Shown: positions 44,263-53,454 of the stretch, piece after piece
Layout: the number at the start of each line of letters is the position of its first letter
Position numbering within the stretch: the stretch's first letter is position 1
Source of the DNA: an uncultured Muribaculum sp.
GTDB taxonomy: Bacteria > Bacteroidota > Bacteroidia > Bacteroidales > Muribaculaceae
Length of the DNA: 64,000 nt
Direction: 5' to 3'
NCBI GenBank assembly: GCA_910587665.1
Contig: CAJUMZ010000001.1
Location: 186,001 to 250,000, forward strand
Notes under the pieces: generated by a model
The model's database searches: none
What the model saw: only the letters and a program-made list of their open reading frames with translations
What the model was told of the DNA's origin: nothing
Position numbers and translations under genes: made by a program

Positions 44263-47148
44263 ATGAAACGATTGTCACGCTATATAACCTACATCCTGCC
44301 GACACTGCTTCTCGCGGCGTGCACCGACGAGCTTCCGGTAGCGAAATCACCGCAGCAATATCTGCTTGACGGCGACTACTACTTCGTGCTTGAAAGCGAC
44401 GGTGAGCCACTGTCGCGCATGACATATGAAGGCATAAAGCATTCCGAATTTTCTACCGGCGACCGCATAGGCGTGTTCGCCCCTCAAAACTCCGACAAGT
44501 CGCAGATACCCAACGACGTGTTCAGCGCGCGCGACATGTCGGTCAACCCACCGTCGGGACCGACACAGGTGCTTGTACCAGCCGATGATGAAATCAAGAA
44601 AGAGGTGCCTAAGAAAGAGCCGGAGTATCTGCTCTACTATCCCTATCGGGCGACACAGTCACTTGAAGGGCTATCCAACGGCACAATGAGCCACACCGTC
44701 GCAAAAGCACAAGATGACAAAGATGGACTCGTAGCTTCCGATCTGCTATGGTGCCACAAGCTTATGACCGACGAGGAAAAAAATGCCGATTACGTGACTA
44801 TCCATATGCACCACGCAATGGCTACGATCGTGGTGAAGGTGGCAAAAGACAGTATCGATGTAGAAGCCGGCGCTGTACTCACCGACATGCCCTTGACAGC
44901 CAAAGGCATCAAGCTCCGCGACGTAAATCAGGAGATCACGCCCGAACGAATGGTCTATACAACCGACATTAACGGGGATCGAGGCAACATAGCGATGTAC
45001 AGGCTTCCCGATGACACTGATGAATACAATTACGTATACCGCGCCGTAGTGCCCGCCTGCCAGACCCTTGCCAAAGACAAAGATATCCTAACCGTATATC
45101 TGAAGGACAAAAAAGGGGAAAAGTATGAGCATATCACCTATAAGCTTGCCAGAGATATAGAACTCCAACCCGGCAAATACTACACCTTCAACCTCCGCTC
45201 CGGACAAAAACCCGCCATACCCGATTACACGGATGATGACTCATGGGTGCTTGAGGTATATAATCCTGACGGAAAAATGGTAGGATTGCTATGCCGCGAA
45301 TACATCTATTATGAGCCGGCAGGACTTTCCAACTATCGTAACGATGAAGCCAATATATCTAATGATCCTATGGCGACATTCAAATTTGCAAAACCTCTAA
45401 ACGGGAATTTAGGAAGAGGCGACCAATATGTACCGGCGACTTTCCCCGCCTCTGACGACATAAAAGCTCAGCTTAACATGTCAAACTTTACTGAAAGCGA
45501 CATGAAACTTGCCGTTAATTCCCAGGCATGGGTATTCTATAATATGAAAGCTGACGGCAATCCCGACTTGACATGTGGCACAGTCCTACGATTCATTTTT
45601 GACATTAAATGTGGAGCTGGTCCGACAGGCCGTACACCAACAATAATCGAAAAATATATGGGAAATAATGTCCAGGCGGGATGTGACAAAACTTTAGACG
45701 TTTGGCCTTACCCTCATAATACAGACGCACCTCCGGGAGCACAAGGGATGTTCAAAACCCGCCATGGTCATGAACTTATAAATGCCATAATGATCAATGG
45801 CGCATCGTCGGCATATGCCTATGACTCGCGGGAATATCTCGAGTTTTACATGCATGGGGGCAAAGTTATATGGGATCCGGAGAACAATATTGTCGATGAA
45901 TTCACCCTCCCTTATAAAGATGGAGAGCTACTAAGGGTGAAAAACATCGATGCAGAGCAATACGGGCACATTGCATTCAACGAAGCTACGGGCGAGGCAT
46001 TTGTGTCGTTCTCTCCATTTGATCGTCTTAACGGCAAAGATGAAGATGGTAATGGGGTATGTACAACCATTGAGAAAAAACTTAATTTTGCCGGGGAATA
46101 TTATCCTTTGAGAAAAATTGGTTTCAATCACTTTTGGATAGCTAAATCGCTTCATACAAAAGTCGACATCGATGGCAATCCGCTTGAGTGCTTCAGTACG
46201 GGTATAAGTGCCGGAAGCGTTAACTATGACGCCTATATAGACCCGGAATGGGGCAAAGATGACGAGATAGTGCCGCCAAGTGAAGGCATGAAATACAGCC
46301 GCACCGATCTACTCCCTGCCGGATATATTTATCCGAGCGTCAAAAAAGGTGATGATATAACCGATCCTAATAATCTTGGCATGACAGATACAAATTTTCC
46401 TGAAGATTATGACACATATAACCATCCGGAATCATGGGATAATATTGCATTGCTCTACAATCTCACGTGTATAGCTGACAAGAATCTTATCCCAAAGGGA
46501 ATCGCAAATGAAGAATGGAGAATTCCTACATGGAAAGACATGGCAATCATGCGCCGTTACGGAGGATACGCATTTGCAGCACGATGGATTACTGATGAAA
46601 TCAGAACCAGGGTGAGAAAAGGAGTATATGCCGAAACAATATCGCATGCACTTGAAAAAGGATGGCTTATCGGCACTGTAGCCTACTGTGCCAACATTTC
46701 CGGTCTTGATCTGAAACCTTTTGGTTGTAAGATCCCTCAATCCGATATCGAGGCCGGTCGCGGCAAAACGTCGGATTTCGGCGTACGCCCCCACTTTTTC
46801 ATTGATTCGGAAACAGATAACATTTTTGACGAAGGGAAGCAAAATAGATTATGGTTTGAAATATTTAGATTTAGTCCATGGGACTGTTGGGAAAGCAATC
46901 CGATGGCTAATTATCGCACGATAGGCCATACAACATCAACAAATCAAAATGATGAATTACTTGCAAAAGGCAATAGCAGGGTCTTTGCTCCTGTAAGATT
47001 GATCATGAGCTATAAAAATCCTGTTGGTCCGGCGGCTAACGATGCGAGGATGCAGAAAATGCACAATATGAAGAAAACCTTGCCACTGGGTCATAGCAGT
47101 TCCAAAGTGATTAATGTCAATATTATTAAATCGGCATCAGAAAAATGA
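44263..47148 (+). CDS. Large fimbrillin-family lipoprotein with C-terminal FISUMP-like domain
   Basis: 961 residues, lipoprotein signal ending LLLAAC. The first ~320 residues are fimbrillin-like (SEFSTGDRIGVFAP, YLLYYPYRATQS, MHHAMATIVVKV, LQPGKYYTFNLRSGQ). The C-terminal part includes EEWRIPTWKDMAIMRRYGG, which resembles the W-R-[LIV]-P-T core of the 'major paralogous'/C-type-lectin-like domain used in bacterial adhesins. Inference: a tip adhesin. The 3' half (after about 45.3 kb) is much more AT-rich than the 5' half. It starts 13 bp after the previous stop and its own stop overlaps the next start. Confidence 0.7.
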   Translation: MKRLSRYITYILPTLLLAACTDELPVAKSPQQYLLDGDYYFVLESDGEPLSRMTYEGIKHSEFSTGDRIGVFAPQNSDKSQIPNDVFSARDMSVNPPSGPTQVLVPADDEIKKEVPKKEPEYLLYYPYRATQSLEGLSNGTMSHTVAKAQDDKDGLVASDLLWCHKLMTDEEKNADYVTIHMHHAMATIVVKVAKDSIDVEAGAVLTDMPLTAKGIKLRDVNQEITPERMVYTTDINGDRGNIAMYRLPDDTDEYNYVYRAVVPACQTLAKDKDILTVYLKDKKGEKYEHITYKLARDIELQPGKYYTFNLRSGQKPAIPDYTDDDSWVLEVYNPDGKMVGLLCREYIYYEPAGLSNYRNDEANISNDPMATFKFAKPLNGNLGRGDQYVPATFPASDDIKAQLNMSNFTESDMKLAVNSQAWVFYNMKADGNPDLTCGTVLRFIFDIKCGAGPTGRTPTIIEKYMGNNVQAGCDKTLDVWPYPHNTDAPPGAQGMFKTRHGHELINAIMINGASSAYAYDSREYLEFYMHGGKVIWDPENNIVDEFTLPYKDGELLRVKNIDAEQYGHIAFNEATGEAFVSFSPFDRLNGKDEDGNGVCTTIEKKLNFAGEYYPLRKIGFNHFWIAKSLHTKVDIDGNPLECFSTGISAGSVNYDAYIDPEWGKDDEIVPPSEGMKYSRTDLLPAGYIYPSVKKGDDITDPNNLGMTDTNFPEDYDTYNHPESWDNIALLYNLTCIADKNLIPKGIANEEWRIPTWKDMAIMRRYGGYAFAARWITDEIRTRVRKGVYAETISHALEKGWLIGTVAYCANISGLDLKPFGCKIPQSDIEAGRGKTSDFGVRPHFFIDSETDNIFDEGKQNRLWFEIFRFSPWDCWESNPMANYRTIGHTTSTNQNDELLAKGNSRVFAPVRLIMSYKNPVGPAANDARMQKMHNMKKTLPLGHSSSKVINVNIIKSASEK

Positions 47149-49178
47149 GATATCCCGTTAAATATATAAGCATTTTGCTGGCGCTGCTGGCGGCGACGCT
47201 CGGGGGCTGCGTCTACGACGACAGCCCTGCGAGATGTGGCGATGCGCGGCTGCAGGGCGATGTGCCGGTAAGGCTGACCCTGAGGCTCGACGGCTTCGGA
47301 GAGGAGTCGCGCGCCTCAGGAGTGTGGAATAATGAGCATTATCCGGAAATCGGTACACGCTACGACAGTCAGATCAACCGCCTTCATGTAATGCTCATCG
47401 ACGGCAGCGGCAATCTCGCCCACACCACTCTGCGCAACTACATGTATGACGCCGACGACAAGGGCTACACCTTTGCCGGCAATATCAACTTCCCCGGCGA
47501 GGGATGGGCGACGGGAGACTACCGCGTGATGGTGCTCGCCAACTGCGGTCCCGCGCAGCTCGGTGCCAAGACCCTTGACGAGCTGAAGGTAGAGATCGAC
47601 AATGTGATGTGGAACAACCCCGACGGCTCTCCCCGCAGCGGCATCCTCATCCCCATGTGGGGCGCGACCACCCATACATTCACCTTTACCGGCAACAACG
47701 ACGCCCCGGAGGATATCGGCTCGATCGACCTGCTCCGCGCCGTGTCAAAGGTGCAGATCATGCTCGACCCCTCCAAAATGGGCGGCTATGAACTTGTAAG
47801 CGTTAAGATAAGCACCGCCAACGCCTACATCAACCCCTTCCCGACAGGATGGGAAGCCGCGACAGCCACGATCGACAAATCCCTACGCTTCGGAAGCGCG
47901 TTTAACCCGGTCAGCAGCGCGGTGACGGGCGGCACATTCGTGCCCGACGCATTCCCCGATGAGGCGCGAGGCTCGATAGTGTTCTACCTGCCTGAATATG
48001 ACTCGGCGACCACCGAGGCGACAATCGACGTCACCCTGCGCCACGAAGCCACCGGGCAGACCTTCACCTACCCCGCCGCAATCCACTTCAACGACGGCAA
48101 CATCAACAAGACAGGCTCCGACTTCCCGTCTGACCCCGATTACCCGGGCAAACGCCTCCCGACCGACATCGTGCGCAACCACTACTACCAGTTCACAATC
48201 GACGGCATCGACTTCGGCACCCTCACCTACAGCGTCAGCTGCTGGAACTACATCCCCTCCACCCTCGGCTGGGCCGTAGACGACCTTGACTACACATTTG
48301 ACTCAACCGACAATGAAGGTATTCACGGATATGTCACCTACCCATGCTATGACGGCTCCACAATTACCTACTACTATCTCAACAGTAAACAAGAGGTGAA
48401 GTCGGAAAAATTCAAAAATTACAAACTGACTAATAAATCTACTGATGCCGGCTATCTGTTCACTCTTAGATCTCCCGAAGGAGCGGTATGGAAAGCTTTC
48501 CTTGTCAATGCCGACGGCACGGAATATACGGGAAATGTATTTGAGTTTGCCCCAGGCAACGAAGACAATGACAACTATCGCTCGGTATCCACGGGTATAA
48601 CCAGAAAAGATCCCTATCATATCAATATCCGCATAAAGACTGCCACCGAAAATATATGGGGCGAAGTTGATACCAATGTTGGAGAGCCGGGCACGACGGG
48701 TACATATACCATGCCTGTCACAACTGGCTCCTACCCCTCCCTAAGCTTGGGCTCCGCAGCCGAGGCAAAAGATGGCGAATGGTGGCATATTGACGAAGAC
48801 AAAATTGTAAGTAAATCTGACAAGACCTCTGATAAATATATCACGCAAGTCAAAAAATATCATCTTACGACAGCGGGACAGTCAGCTAAAAGTAATGGAA
48901 CAGTGCCCGAAGTATATCTTTCAATCAAGATTTCTCTTGACGGAGGCAATACATTTTCCGAACCGCTTAAGATCAACCCGGTTGGTGGAAATGATAAGTT
49001 TAAGAATTTTAAATTTGCCGGCGATGCCACAAAAATTCAGTTGCGCCAGCTTTTCATTCCTTTCTCCGGAGTACCGAGCGATGAACTTATAAAAGGAAAC
49101 AGCGGCAAACTCCCCGCCGAAGATGTTTGGTGGACAGCACCGATGGGCCATATAAAAGAAAATACAGTTCAACCTTAA
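47145..49178 (+). CDS. Fimbrial accessory lipoprotein (fimbrillin/DUF4906-like)
   Basis: 677 residues, lipoprotein signal ending LGGC. FimA/Mfa-type N-terminal domain: VPVRLTLRLDGFGEES, INRLHVMLIDGSGNLAH, YRVMVLANCGPAQLG and SIDLLRAVSKVQIMLD, with RNHYYQFTIDGIDFG closing the two-domain fimbrillin core near residue 350. About 300 extra residues follow, AT-rich in codon use, with no recognised motif. Overlaps the upstream gene by 4 bases (ATGA). Likely a surface-exposed stalk or tip subunit. Confidence 0.68.
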   Translation: MRYPVKYISILLALLAATLGGCVYDDSPARCGDARLQGDVPVRLTLRLDGFGEESRASGVWNNEHYPEIGTRYDSQINRLHVMLIDGSGNLAHTTLRNYMYDADDKGYTFAGNINFPGEGWATGDYRVMVLANCGPAQLGAKTLDELKVEIDNVMWNNPDGSPRSGILIPMWGATTHTFTFTGNNDAPEDIGSIDLLRAVSKVQIMLDPSKMGGYELVSVKISTANAYINPFPTGWEAATATIDKSLRFGSAFNPVSSAVTGGTFVPDAFPDEARGSIVFYLPEYDSATTEATIDVTLRHEATGQTFTYPAAIHFNDGNINKTGSDFPSDPDYPGKRLPTDIVRNHYYQFTIDGIDFGTLTYSVSCWNYIPSTLGWAVDDLDYTFDSTDNEGIHGYVTYPCYDGSTITYYYLNSKQEVKSEKFKNYKLTNKSTDAGYLFTLRSPEGAVWKAFLVNADGTEYTGNVFEFAPGNEDNDNYRSVSTGITRKDPYHINIRIKTATENIWGEVDTNVGEPGTTGTYTMPVTTGSYPSLSLGSAAEAKDGEWWHIDEDKIVSKSDKTSDKYITQVKKYHLTTAGQSAKSNGTVPEVYLSIKISLDGGNTFSEPLKINPVGGNDKFKNFKFAGDATKIQLRQLFIPFSGVPSDELIKGNSGKLPAEDVWWTAPMGHIKENTVQP

Positions 49179-49186
49179 CTTGACAA

Positions 49187-50458
49187 ATGATGAAAGCAAT
49201 CATAAACGTCATATTAGCAGCAACGCTTCTGATGTTGTCAGGATGCTCCGATTCGCAACCCGAAAGCCCGGAGACCATCCCCGACACACCGCTGTCGATA
49301 AGCTATTCTTCTGCGGGATTCGGCGAGGGAATACACTCTCGCGCAGAGCAGCATTACTGTGACCCGGAGCTGAATGAGGGTAAGGTGGGTAAACTCGACC
49401 TGCTGTTGGTGAACGCTTCGGGCAATATACTCGCCCGCTACACGACAAACGACACCGAGGGTGAAAACCGTTGCGACGGTATTGAACATCATCTGCTTAC
49501 CGTAAAAGAGGACCGCCCCGAATTTTCACGCCAAAAGATAATGCAGGAAGGCAACAGGCTCGTGCTGATCGCCAATCTCGACGCCAACCTCGAAACGGTC
49601 ACCAACCTTAATGGCATCACAAAGCTCGAAAATCTCAGCCACAATACAACCCAGGATAAATTTGTCATGACCGGCGAGGTCGCAGGATCGGTAGTAACCC
49701 AATCTGGCACCATCAACATCAAGCTGGAGCGTGTGGCGGCAAAAATCAGGATAAGGCTGTATAACCCCGCAAAATCAGATAAAAATGGGGTTTTGGTCAC
49801 TATTCCCGGTTCGCAGATTCAAGAATTTGAAAGCGCGTTGTGCCATTATGTTAAGGAATCACCGGTGATGAAAGAGCCCAAGGCTCTGACTTCTGCAGGA
49901 AATACATCTACCGTACCGTGTCACGGACAGGAATGGCCCGATTTCTTTGCAAATCCCAATCCCGAATTAGTGCTTGACTGCGGCATAATCAAGGAAAATG
50001 CCCACATATTTTATACATATCCCACCGACTGGTTCTACTATACATCCGACCGTTTTCCCCCGTGTGAAAGAAAGCACACAAACGAGACCAAGCATAAGGA
50101 AGGGGAAACTTATTATACTGTCAGAGATTACGATGACATAGAGCCTATTGTTGCAAACCGCCAGATATTCGTGATAGTATATGCGACATATGAAGGAAAC
50201 GGCAAAAAATATTTCTATAAAGTGCCTATAAATTACCGTCTTTCCAAGCTTAATGACCGCCAATGCTTCAGCAGCAAAGAGCTTGACGAAGAAGTACTGT
50301 CGCTTTACCGCGCCGACAGGAATCATTTCTACGACGTGGCGGCGATAATCGACCGCCCGGGTGCGGGCACCCCGGAGGAAGCCATCAACAACCCCATGTT
50401 CACCGCCACGATCGCCCCGCTGACCGACGGCGGCACCTTCGACTACATCTACGACTGA
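49187..50458 (+). CDS. Fimbrial accessory lipoprotein, last gene of the operon
   Basis: 423 residues (two tandem ATG codons), lipoprotein signal ending LMLSGC. A fimbrillin-like core is seen in VGKLDLLLVNASGNILARY, NRLVLIANLDANLETV and IKLERVAAKIRIRLYN. It is shorter than the three preceding accessory proteins. It starts 8 bp after the previous stop and is followed by array 4 and a probable terminator. Specific role (tip or minor subunit) cannot be decided. Confidence 0.66.
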   Translation: MMKAIINVILAATLLMLSGCSDSQPESPETIPDTPLSISYSSAGFGEGIHSRAEQHYCDPELNEGKVGKLDLLLVNASGNILARYTTNDTEGENRCDGIEHHLLTVKEDRPEFSRQKIMQEGNRLVLIANLDANLETVTNLNGITKLENLSHNTTQDKFVMTGEVAGSVVTQSGTINIKLERVAAKIRIRLYNPAKSDKNGVLVTIPGSQIQEFESALCHYVKESPVMKEPKALTSAGNTSTVPCHGQEWPDFFANPNPELVLDCGIIKENAHIFYTYPTDWFYYTSDRFPPCERKHTNETKHKEGETYYTVRDYDDIEPIVANRQIFVIVYATYEGNGKKYFYKVPINYRLSKLNDRQCFSSKELDEEVLSLYRADRNHFYDVAAIIDRPGAGTPEEAINNPMFTATIAPLTDGGTFDYIYD

Positions 50459-50467
50459 TCGCCCCGC

Positions 50468-50503
50468 CCAATTAGTCTAATTAGCCCCATTAGACTCATT
50501 CCC
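50468..50503. repeat. 9-bp tandem array 4 (degenerate, about 4 copies)
   Basis: CCAATTAGT, CTAATTAGC, CCCATTAGA, CTCATTCCC from 50468, the same unit as arrays 1-3. It starts 9 bp after the stop of the last fimbrial gene. Confidence 0.8.
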
Positions 50504-50559
50504 CCATTGTCCCCGTTTGCATTTTCTCGGATATTTTCCGTATATTTGACTTTAAAAAA

Positions 50560-50609
50560 TTGGCTTCGCCAACGCGTACCGGCCTTTGGCCGACATCCGC
50601 TATTTTTTT
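50560..50609 (+). terminator. Twin hairpins with T tract after the fimbrial operon
   Basis: TTGGC-ttc-GCCAA (50560-50572) and CGGCC-ttt-GGCCG (50580-50592) are followed after a few bases by T7 (50603-50609). Probably terminates the fimbrial transcript. TTTG (50516-50519), 21 bp and TATATTTG (50541-50548) form a promoter-like pair just upstream, so it could instead be an attenuator in a longer leader of the next operon. Confidence 0.5.
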
Positions 50610-50633
50610 CGTCGAATATTATTGCTATATTTG
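50603..50633 (+). promoter_or_regulatory. Promoter of the reductase/dehydrogenase operon
   Basis: TATATTTG at 50626-50633 matches the -7 box, with a TTTT tract about 19 bp upstream standing in for the -33 box. The leader to the ATG at 50653 would be about 12 nt. Confidence 0.5.
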
Positions 50634-50652
50634 CACTAATTCAATCTACGCA

Positions 50653-51426
50653 ATGGAAAATATTACGATATGTTACGACTGGCTGCTTATCGCGATGGCG
50701 GTCATGGCGGTGGTGGTATTTGTCGCGCTGCATTACATTAACGCGGGCTACGGCATAATGTACTCGCGCAGCTGGGGCGCGTCGGTCAACAACCGCCTCG
50801 GATGGGTGCTGATGGAGTCGCCGGTGTTTTTCGCGATGCTCGCCCTTTGGCTCTGCTCCGACCGTCGTGCCGAAACTGTACCGGTGGTGATCGCGCTCCT
50901 CTTCGAGCTGCACTATTTCCAACGCTCGTTTATCTTCCCGCTGCTCATCAAGGGGAAGAGCCGAATGCCGCTATCCATCATCCTCATGGGGGTGACCTTC
51001 AACCTCATCAACGCCGTGATGCAGGGCGGATGGATATTCTATATCTCGCCCGCCGACCGCTACACCGCCTCATGGCTGCTGTCGCCGCAATTCATCGCAG
51101 GCACGGCGATATTCCTTGCCGGCATGGCTATCAACATCCACAGCGACTATATCATAAGGCACCTGCGCCGACCGGGTGACACACGCCATTACATACCGCG
51201 CGGAGGTATGTTCCGCTACGTGTCGTCGGCCAACTATTTCGGCGAGGTGGTCGAGTGGACCGGATTCGCCATCCTTACATGGTCGTGGGCGGGCGCGGTG
51301 TTCGCCCTCTGGACCTTCGCCAACCTCGCCCCGCGCGCCCTGAAAATCAACGACCGTTACCGGCGCGAGTTTGGCGACGAATTCACGTCGCTCCGACTGA
51401 AAAGCATTATCCCGTTTATATACTGA
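50653..51426 (+). CDS. Steroid 5-alpha-reductase family membrane protein (3-oxo-5-alpha-steroid 4-dehydrogenase-like)
   Basis: 257 residues from the ATG at 50653, placed directly after the promoter. Six to seven hydrophobic segments. The C-terminal half carries the family signature almost as in animal SRD5A1: INIHSDYIIRHLRRPGDT, IPRGGMFRYVSSANYFGE, VVEWTGFAILTWSW and a terminal IIPFIY. The N-terminal GWVLMESPVFF contains the conserved Glu, and the segment ELHYFQRSFIFP corresponds to the HYFHRT region. SRD5A enzymes reduce the 4,5 double bond of 3-keto-delta-4 steroids with NADPH. Three more redox genes follow in the same operon. Confidence 0.87.
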   Translation: MENITICYDWLLIAMAVMAVVVFVALHYINAGYGIMYSRSWGASVNNRLGWVLMESPVFFAMLALWLCSDRRAETVPVVIALLFELHYFQRSFIFPLLIKGKSRMPLSIILMGVTFNLINAVMQGGWIFYISPADRYTASWLLSPQFIAGTAIFLAGMAINIHSDYIIRHLRRPGDTRHYIPRGGMFRYVSSANYFGEVVEWTGFAILTWSWAGAVFALWTFANLAPRALKINDRYRREFGDEFTSLRLKSIIPFIY

Positions 51427-51430
51427 TCCC

Positions 51431-52663
51431 ATGGACAAACAATCACTACTTTTCACACCCGCGCAGATAGGCCCCGTGACCTTGCGCAACCGCACCATAC
51501 GCTCGGCGGCATTCGAGGGAATGTGTCCCGACAACAGCCCGTCGCAGATGCTAAAAGACTACCACCTCTCGGTGGCACAGGGCGGCGTAGGCATGACCAC
51601 ACTCGCCTACGCCTCCGTGACCCGCAACGGACTGTCGTTTCCGCGACAGCTCTGGATGCGCCCCGAGATCATCTCCGGGCTGCGCGACATCACCGACGCC
51701 ATCCACGCTACCGGAGCGAAAGCCTCGATACAGCTCGGTCACTGCGGCAACATGTCACACAAGTCGACCGCCGGCGAGACCCCGATCTCGGCGTCGGGGC
51801 GGTTCAACATCTATTCCCCCACCCCAGTCAGGAAGATGCGCGACAACGAGATAACGGCGATGGCGCGGTCGTTTGGCGACGCCGTAAGGCTTGCCCGCGA
51901 CGCCGGGATGGACTGCGTGGAGATCCACGCCGGTCACGGCTACCTCATCAGCCAGTTTCTGTCGCCCTACACCAACCGCCGCCGCGACCGCTGGGGCGGC
52001 TCGCTCGACAACAGGATGCGATTCATGCGCCTCTGCATGGAGGAGGTGATGAAAGCCGCCGGAAGCGACCTCGGCGTGATCGTCAAGACCAATATGCGCG
52101 ACGGCTTCAAGGGGGGCGTGGAGATCGACGAGGGACTGATCATAGCACGCGAACTCGAGCAGCTCGGCGCCCATGCGCTCGTGCTCTCCGGCGGATTTGT
52201 CAGCAAGGCGCCGATGTATGTGATGCGCGGCGAGATGCCCATAGGCGCCATGACCCACTACATGGACTGCTGGTGGCTGAAATATGGCGTCAGGATGTTC
52301 GGAAAGATGATGGTGCCCTCCGTACCATACAAGGAGTGCTATTTCCTTGATGACGCCAAGAGATTCCGCAAGGAACTGAAAATGCCGCTTATCTATGTGG
52401 GCGGCTGCTCTACCCGCAGCTCTATCGAGCGGGTGCTCGACGAAGGATTTGAGTTTGTCCAGATGGCACGTTCGCTCCTCACCATGCCCGACTTCGTCAA
52501 CCGCATGCGCGACGAGGGGCTTGAAAGCTCCGGATGCGAGCATGTCAACTACTGCATCGGGCGCATGTATTCCCGCGAGATGGCTTGCCACAAGTGTGTC
52601 AACGACCTGACTCCCGGCCTGCGGCGCGAGATTGAACGCATAAAGTCCCGTCAGCAATCATGA
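51431..52663 (+). CDS. NADH:flavin oxidoreductase, Old Yellow Enzyme family
   Basis: 410 residues forming an FMN-binding TIM barrel: LFTPAQIGPVTLRNRTIRSA at the N terminus, AKASIQLGHCGNMSH, EIHAGHGYLISQFLSPYTN and RRRDRWGGSLDNRMRF. It ends with a Cys cluster (SGCEHVNYC...ACHKC), a variant of the iron-sulfur site of 2-enoate-reductase relatives in which one Cys is Val. The ~640-residue BaiCD/2,4-dienoyl reductase type has an extra FAD domain, missing here. OYE-type enzymes reduce activated C=C bonds, including 3-keto-delta-4 steroids to 5-beta products. Starts 4 bp after the SRD5A-like gene; its stop overlaps the next start. Confidence 0.87.
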   Translation: MDKQSLLFTPAQIGPVTLRNRTIRSAAFEGMCPDNSPSQMLKDYHLSVAQGGVGMTTLAYASVTRNGLSFPRQLWMRPEIISGLRDITDAIHATGAKASIQLGHCGNMSHKSTAGETPISASGRFNIYSPTPVRKMRDNEITAMARSFGDAVRLARDAGMDCVEIHAGHGYLISQFLSPYTNRRRDRWGGSLDNRMRFMRLCMEEVMKAAGSDLGVIVKTNMRDGFKGGVEIDEGLIIARELEQLGAHALVLSGGFVSKAPMYVMRGEMPIGAMTHYMDCWWLKYGVRMFGKMMVPSVPYKECYFLDDAKRFRKELKMPLIYVGGCSTRSSIERVLDEGFEFVQMARSLLTMPDFVNRMRDEGLESSGCEHVNYCIGRMYSREMACHKCVNDLTPGLRREIERIKSRQQS

Positions 52664-53454
52664 AGTGGGCGGTGGTCACCGGCGCGTCATCGGGCATAGG
52701 GCTGGAGTTTGCCCATCAGCTTGCCGAGCGCGGCTACTCCATCATGATGGTGAGCAACCAGGGCAACGAGCTTGTGGAATGGGCTGAAAAAATCCACGAG
52801 CAATATGGCGTCACGACCATAGCCCACCGGCTCGACCTCACGGAGCCTGCCGCCATCGACAGCGTAACGGGGGTACTCCGCGCCAACGGCATTATACCGG
52901 AAGTGCTTGTCAACAACGCCGGGATATTTGACTTCAAGAAGGTGGAAGAACTTGGCCGACGCCGGCTCAACCTCTACATCGACCTCCATATAAGGGCTGT
53001 GACGCTGCTCTCGGCAGAAATCGCCATGATGATGGCTACCGAGGCTAACGGCGGCTACATCCTCAACATGTCGTCGATGTCGTGCTGGATGCCTATGCCC
53101 GGCATAGCGATGTACAGTGCCACAAAAGCCTATATCAGGGCTTTCTCCCGCGCCCTCCGCGTGGAGATGAAAGACTATGGGGTGTCGGTGACGGTAGCAT
53201 GTCCGGGAGGCATTGCGACGTCGCTCTTCGGATTGCCGGAAAAATGGCGTCGGTTTGCGGTAAGGATAGGTGTTTTGGTGACGCCCCACACATTTGTCAG
53301 ACGCGCCCTGCGCAAGATGTTCAAGCGCAAGGCACAGTATATCAACGGCGGACTAAACCGCCTGTCGATCGTAGCCGTGTCGATGCTCCCCGAGTGGGCG
53401 CGGCTCATGATAAAGCGCGTCGGGCTTGACCGGAAGGAGGATAAGAATAAATGA
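52660..53454 (+). CDS. Short-chain dehydrogenase/reductase 1 of the cluster
   Basis: 264 residues. Classical SDR: TGASSGIGLEFA near residue 7, NNAGIFDFKKVEELG, NMSSMSCWMPMPG with the catalytic Ser, and YSATKAY with Tyr and Lys. Similar to the DltE/YqjQ-like and hydroxysteroid dehydrogenase-like branches. No signal peptide; the hydrophobic C-terminal part may associate with the membrane. Joined by ATGA overlaps to the OYE gene before it and the second SDR after it. Inference: 3-hydroxysteroid dehydrogenase or another alcohol/ketone step on the same substrate. Confidence 0.85.
   Translation: MKWAVVTGASSGIGLEFAHQLAERGYSIMMVSNQGNELVEWAEKIHEQYGVTTIAHRLDLTEPAAIDSVTGVLRANGIIPEVLVNNAGIFDFKKVEELGRRRLNLYIDLHIRAVTLLSAEIAMMMATEANGGYILNMSSMSCWMPMPGIAMYSATKAYIRAFSRALRVEMKDYGVSVTVACPGGIATSLFGLPEKWRRFAVRIGVLVTPHTFVRRALRKMFKRKAQYINGGLNRLSIVAVSMLPEWARLMIKRVGLDRKEDKNK

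Noticed and set aside
51523..52657. Long open frames in other frames of the OYE gene (plus 51523-52350, minus 51755-52657)
   Set aside because: Arg-, Ala- and His-rich translations caused by high GC at third positions; the OYE frame has all expected motifs.
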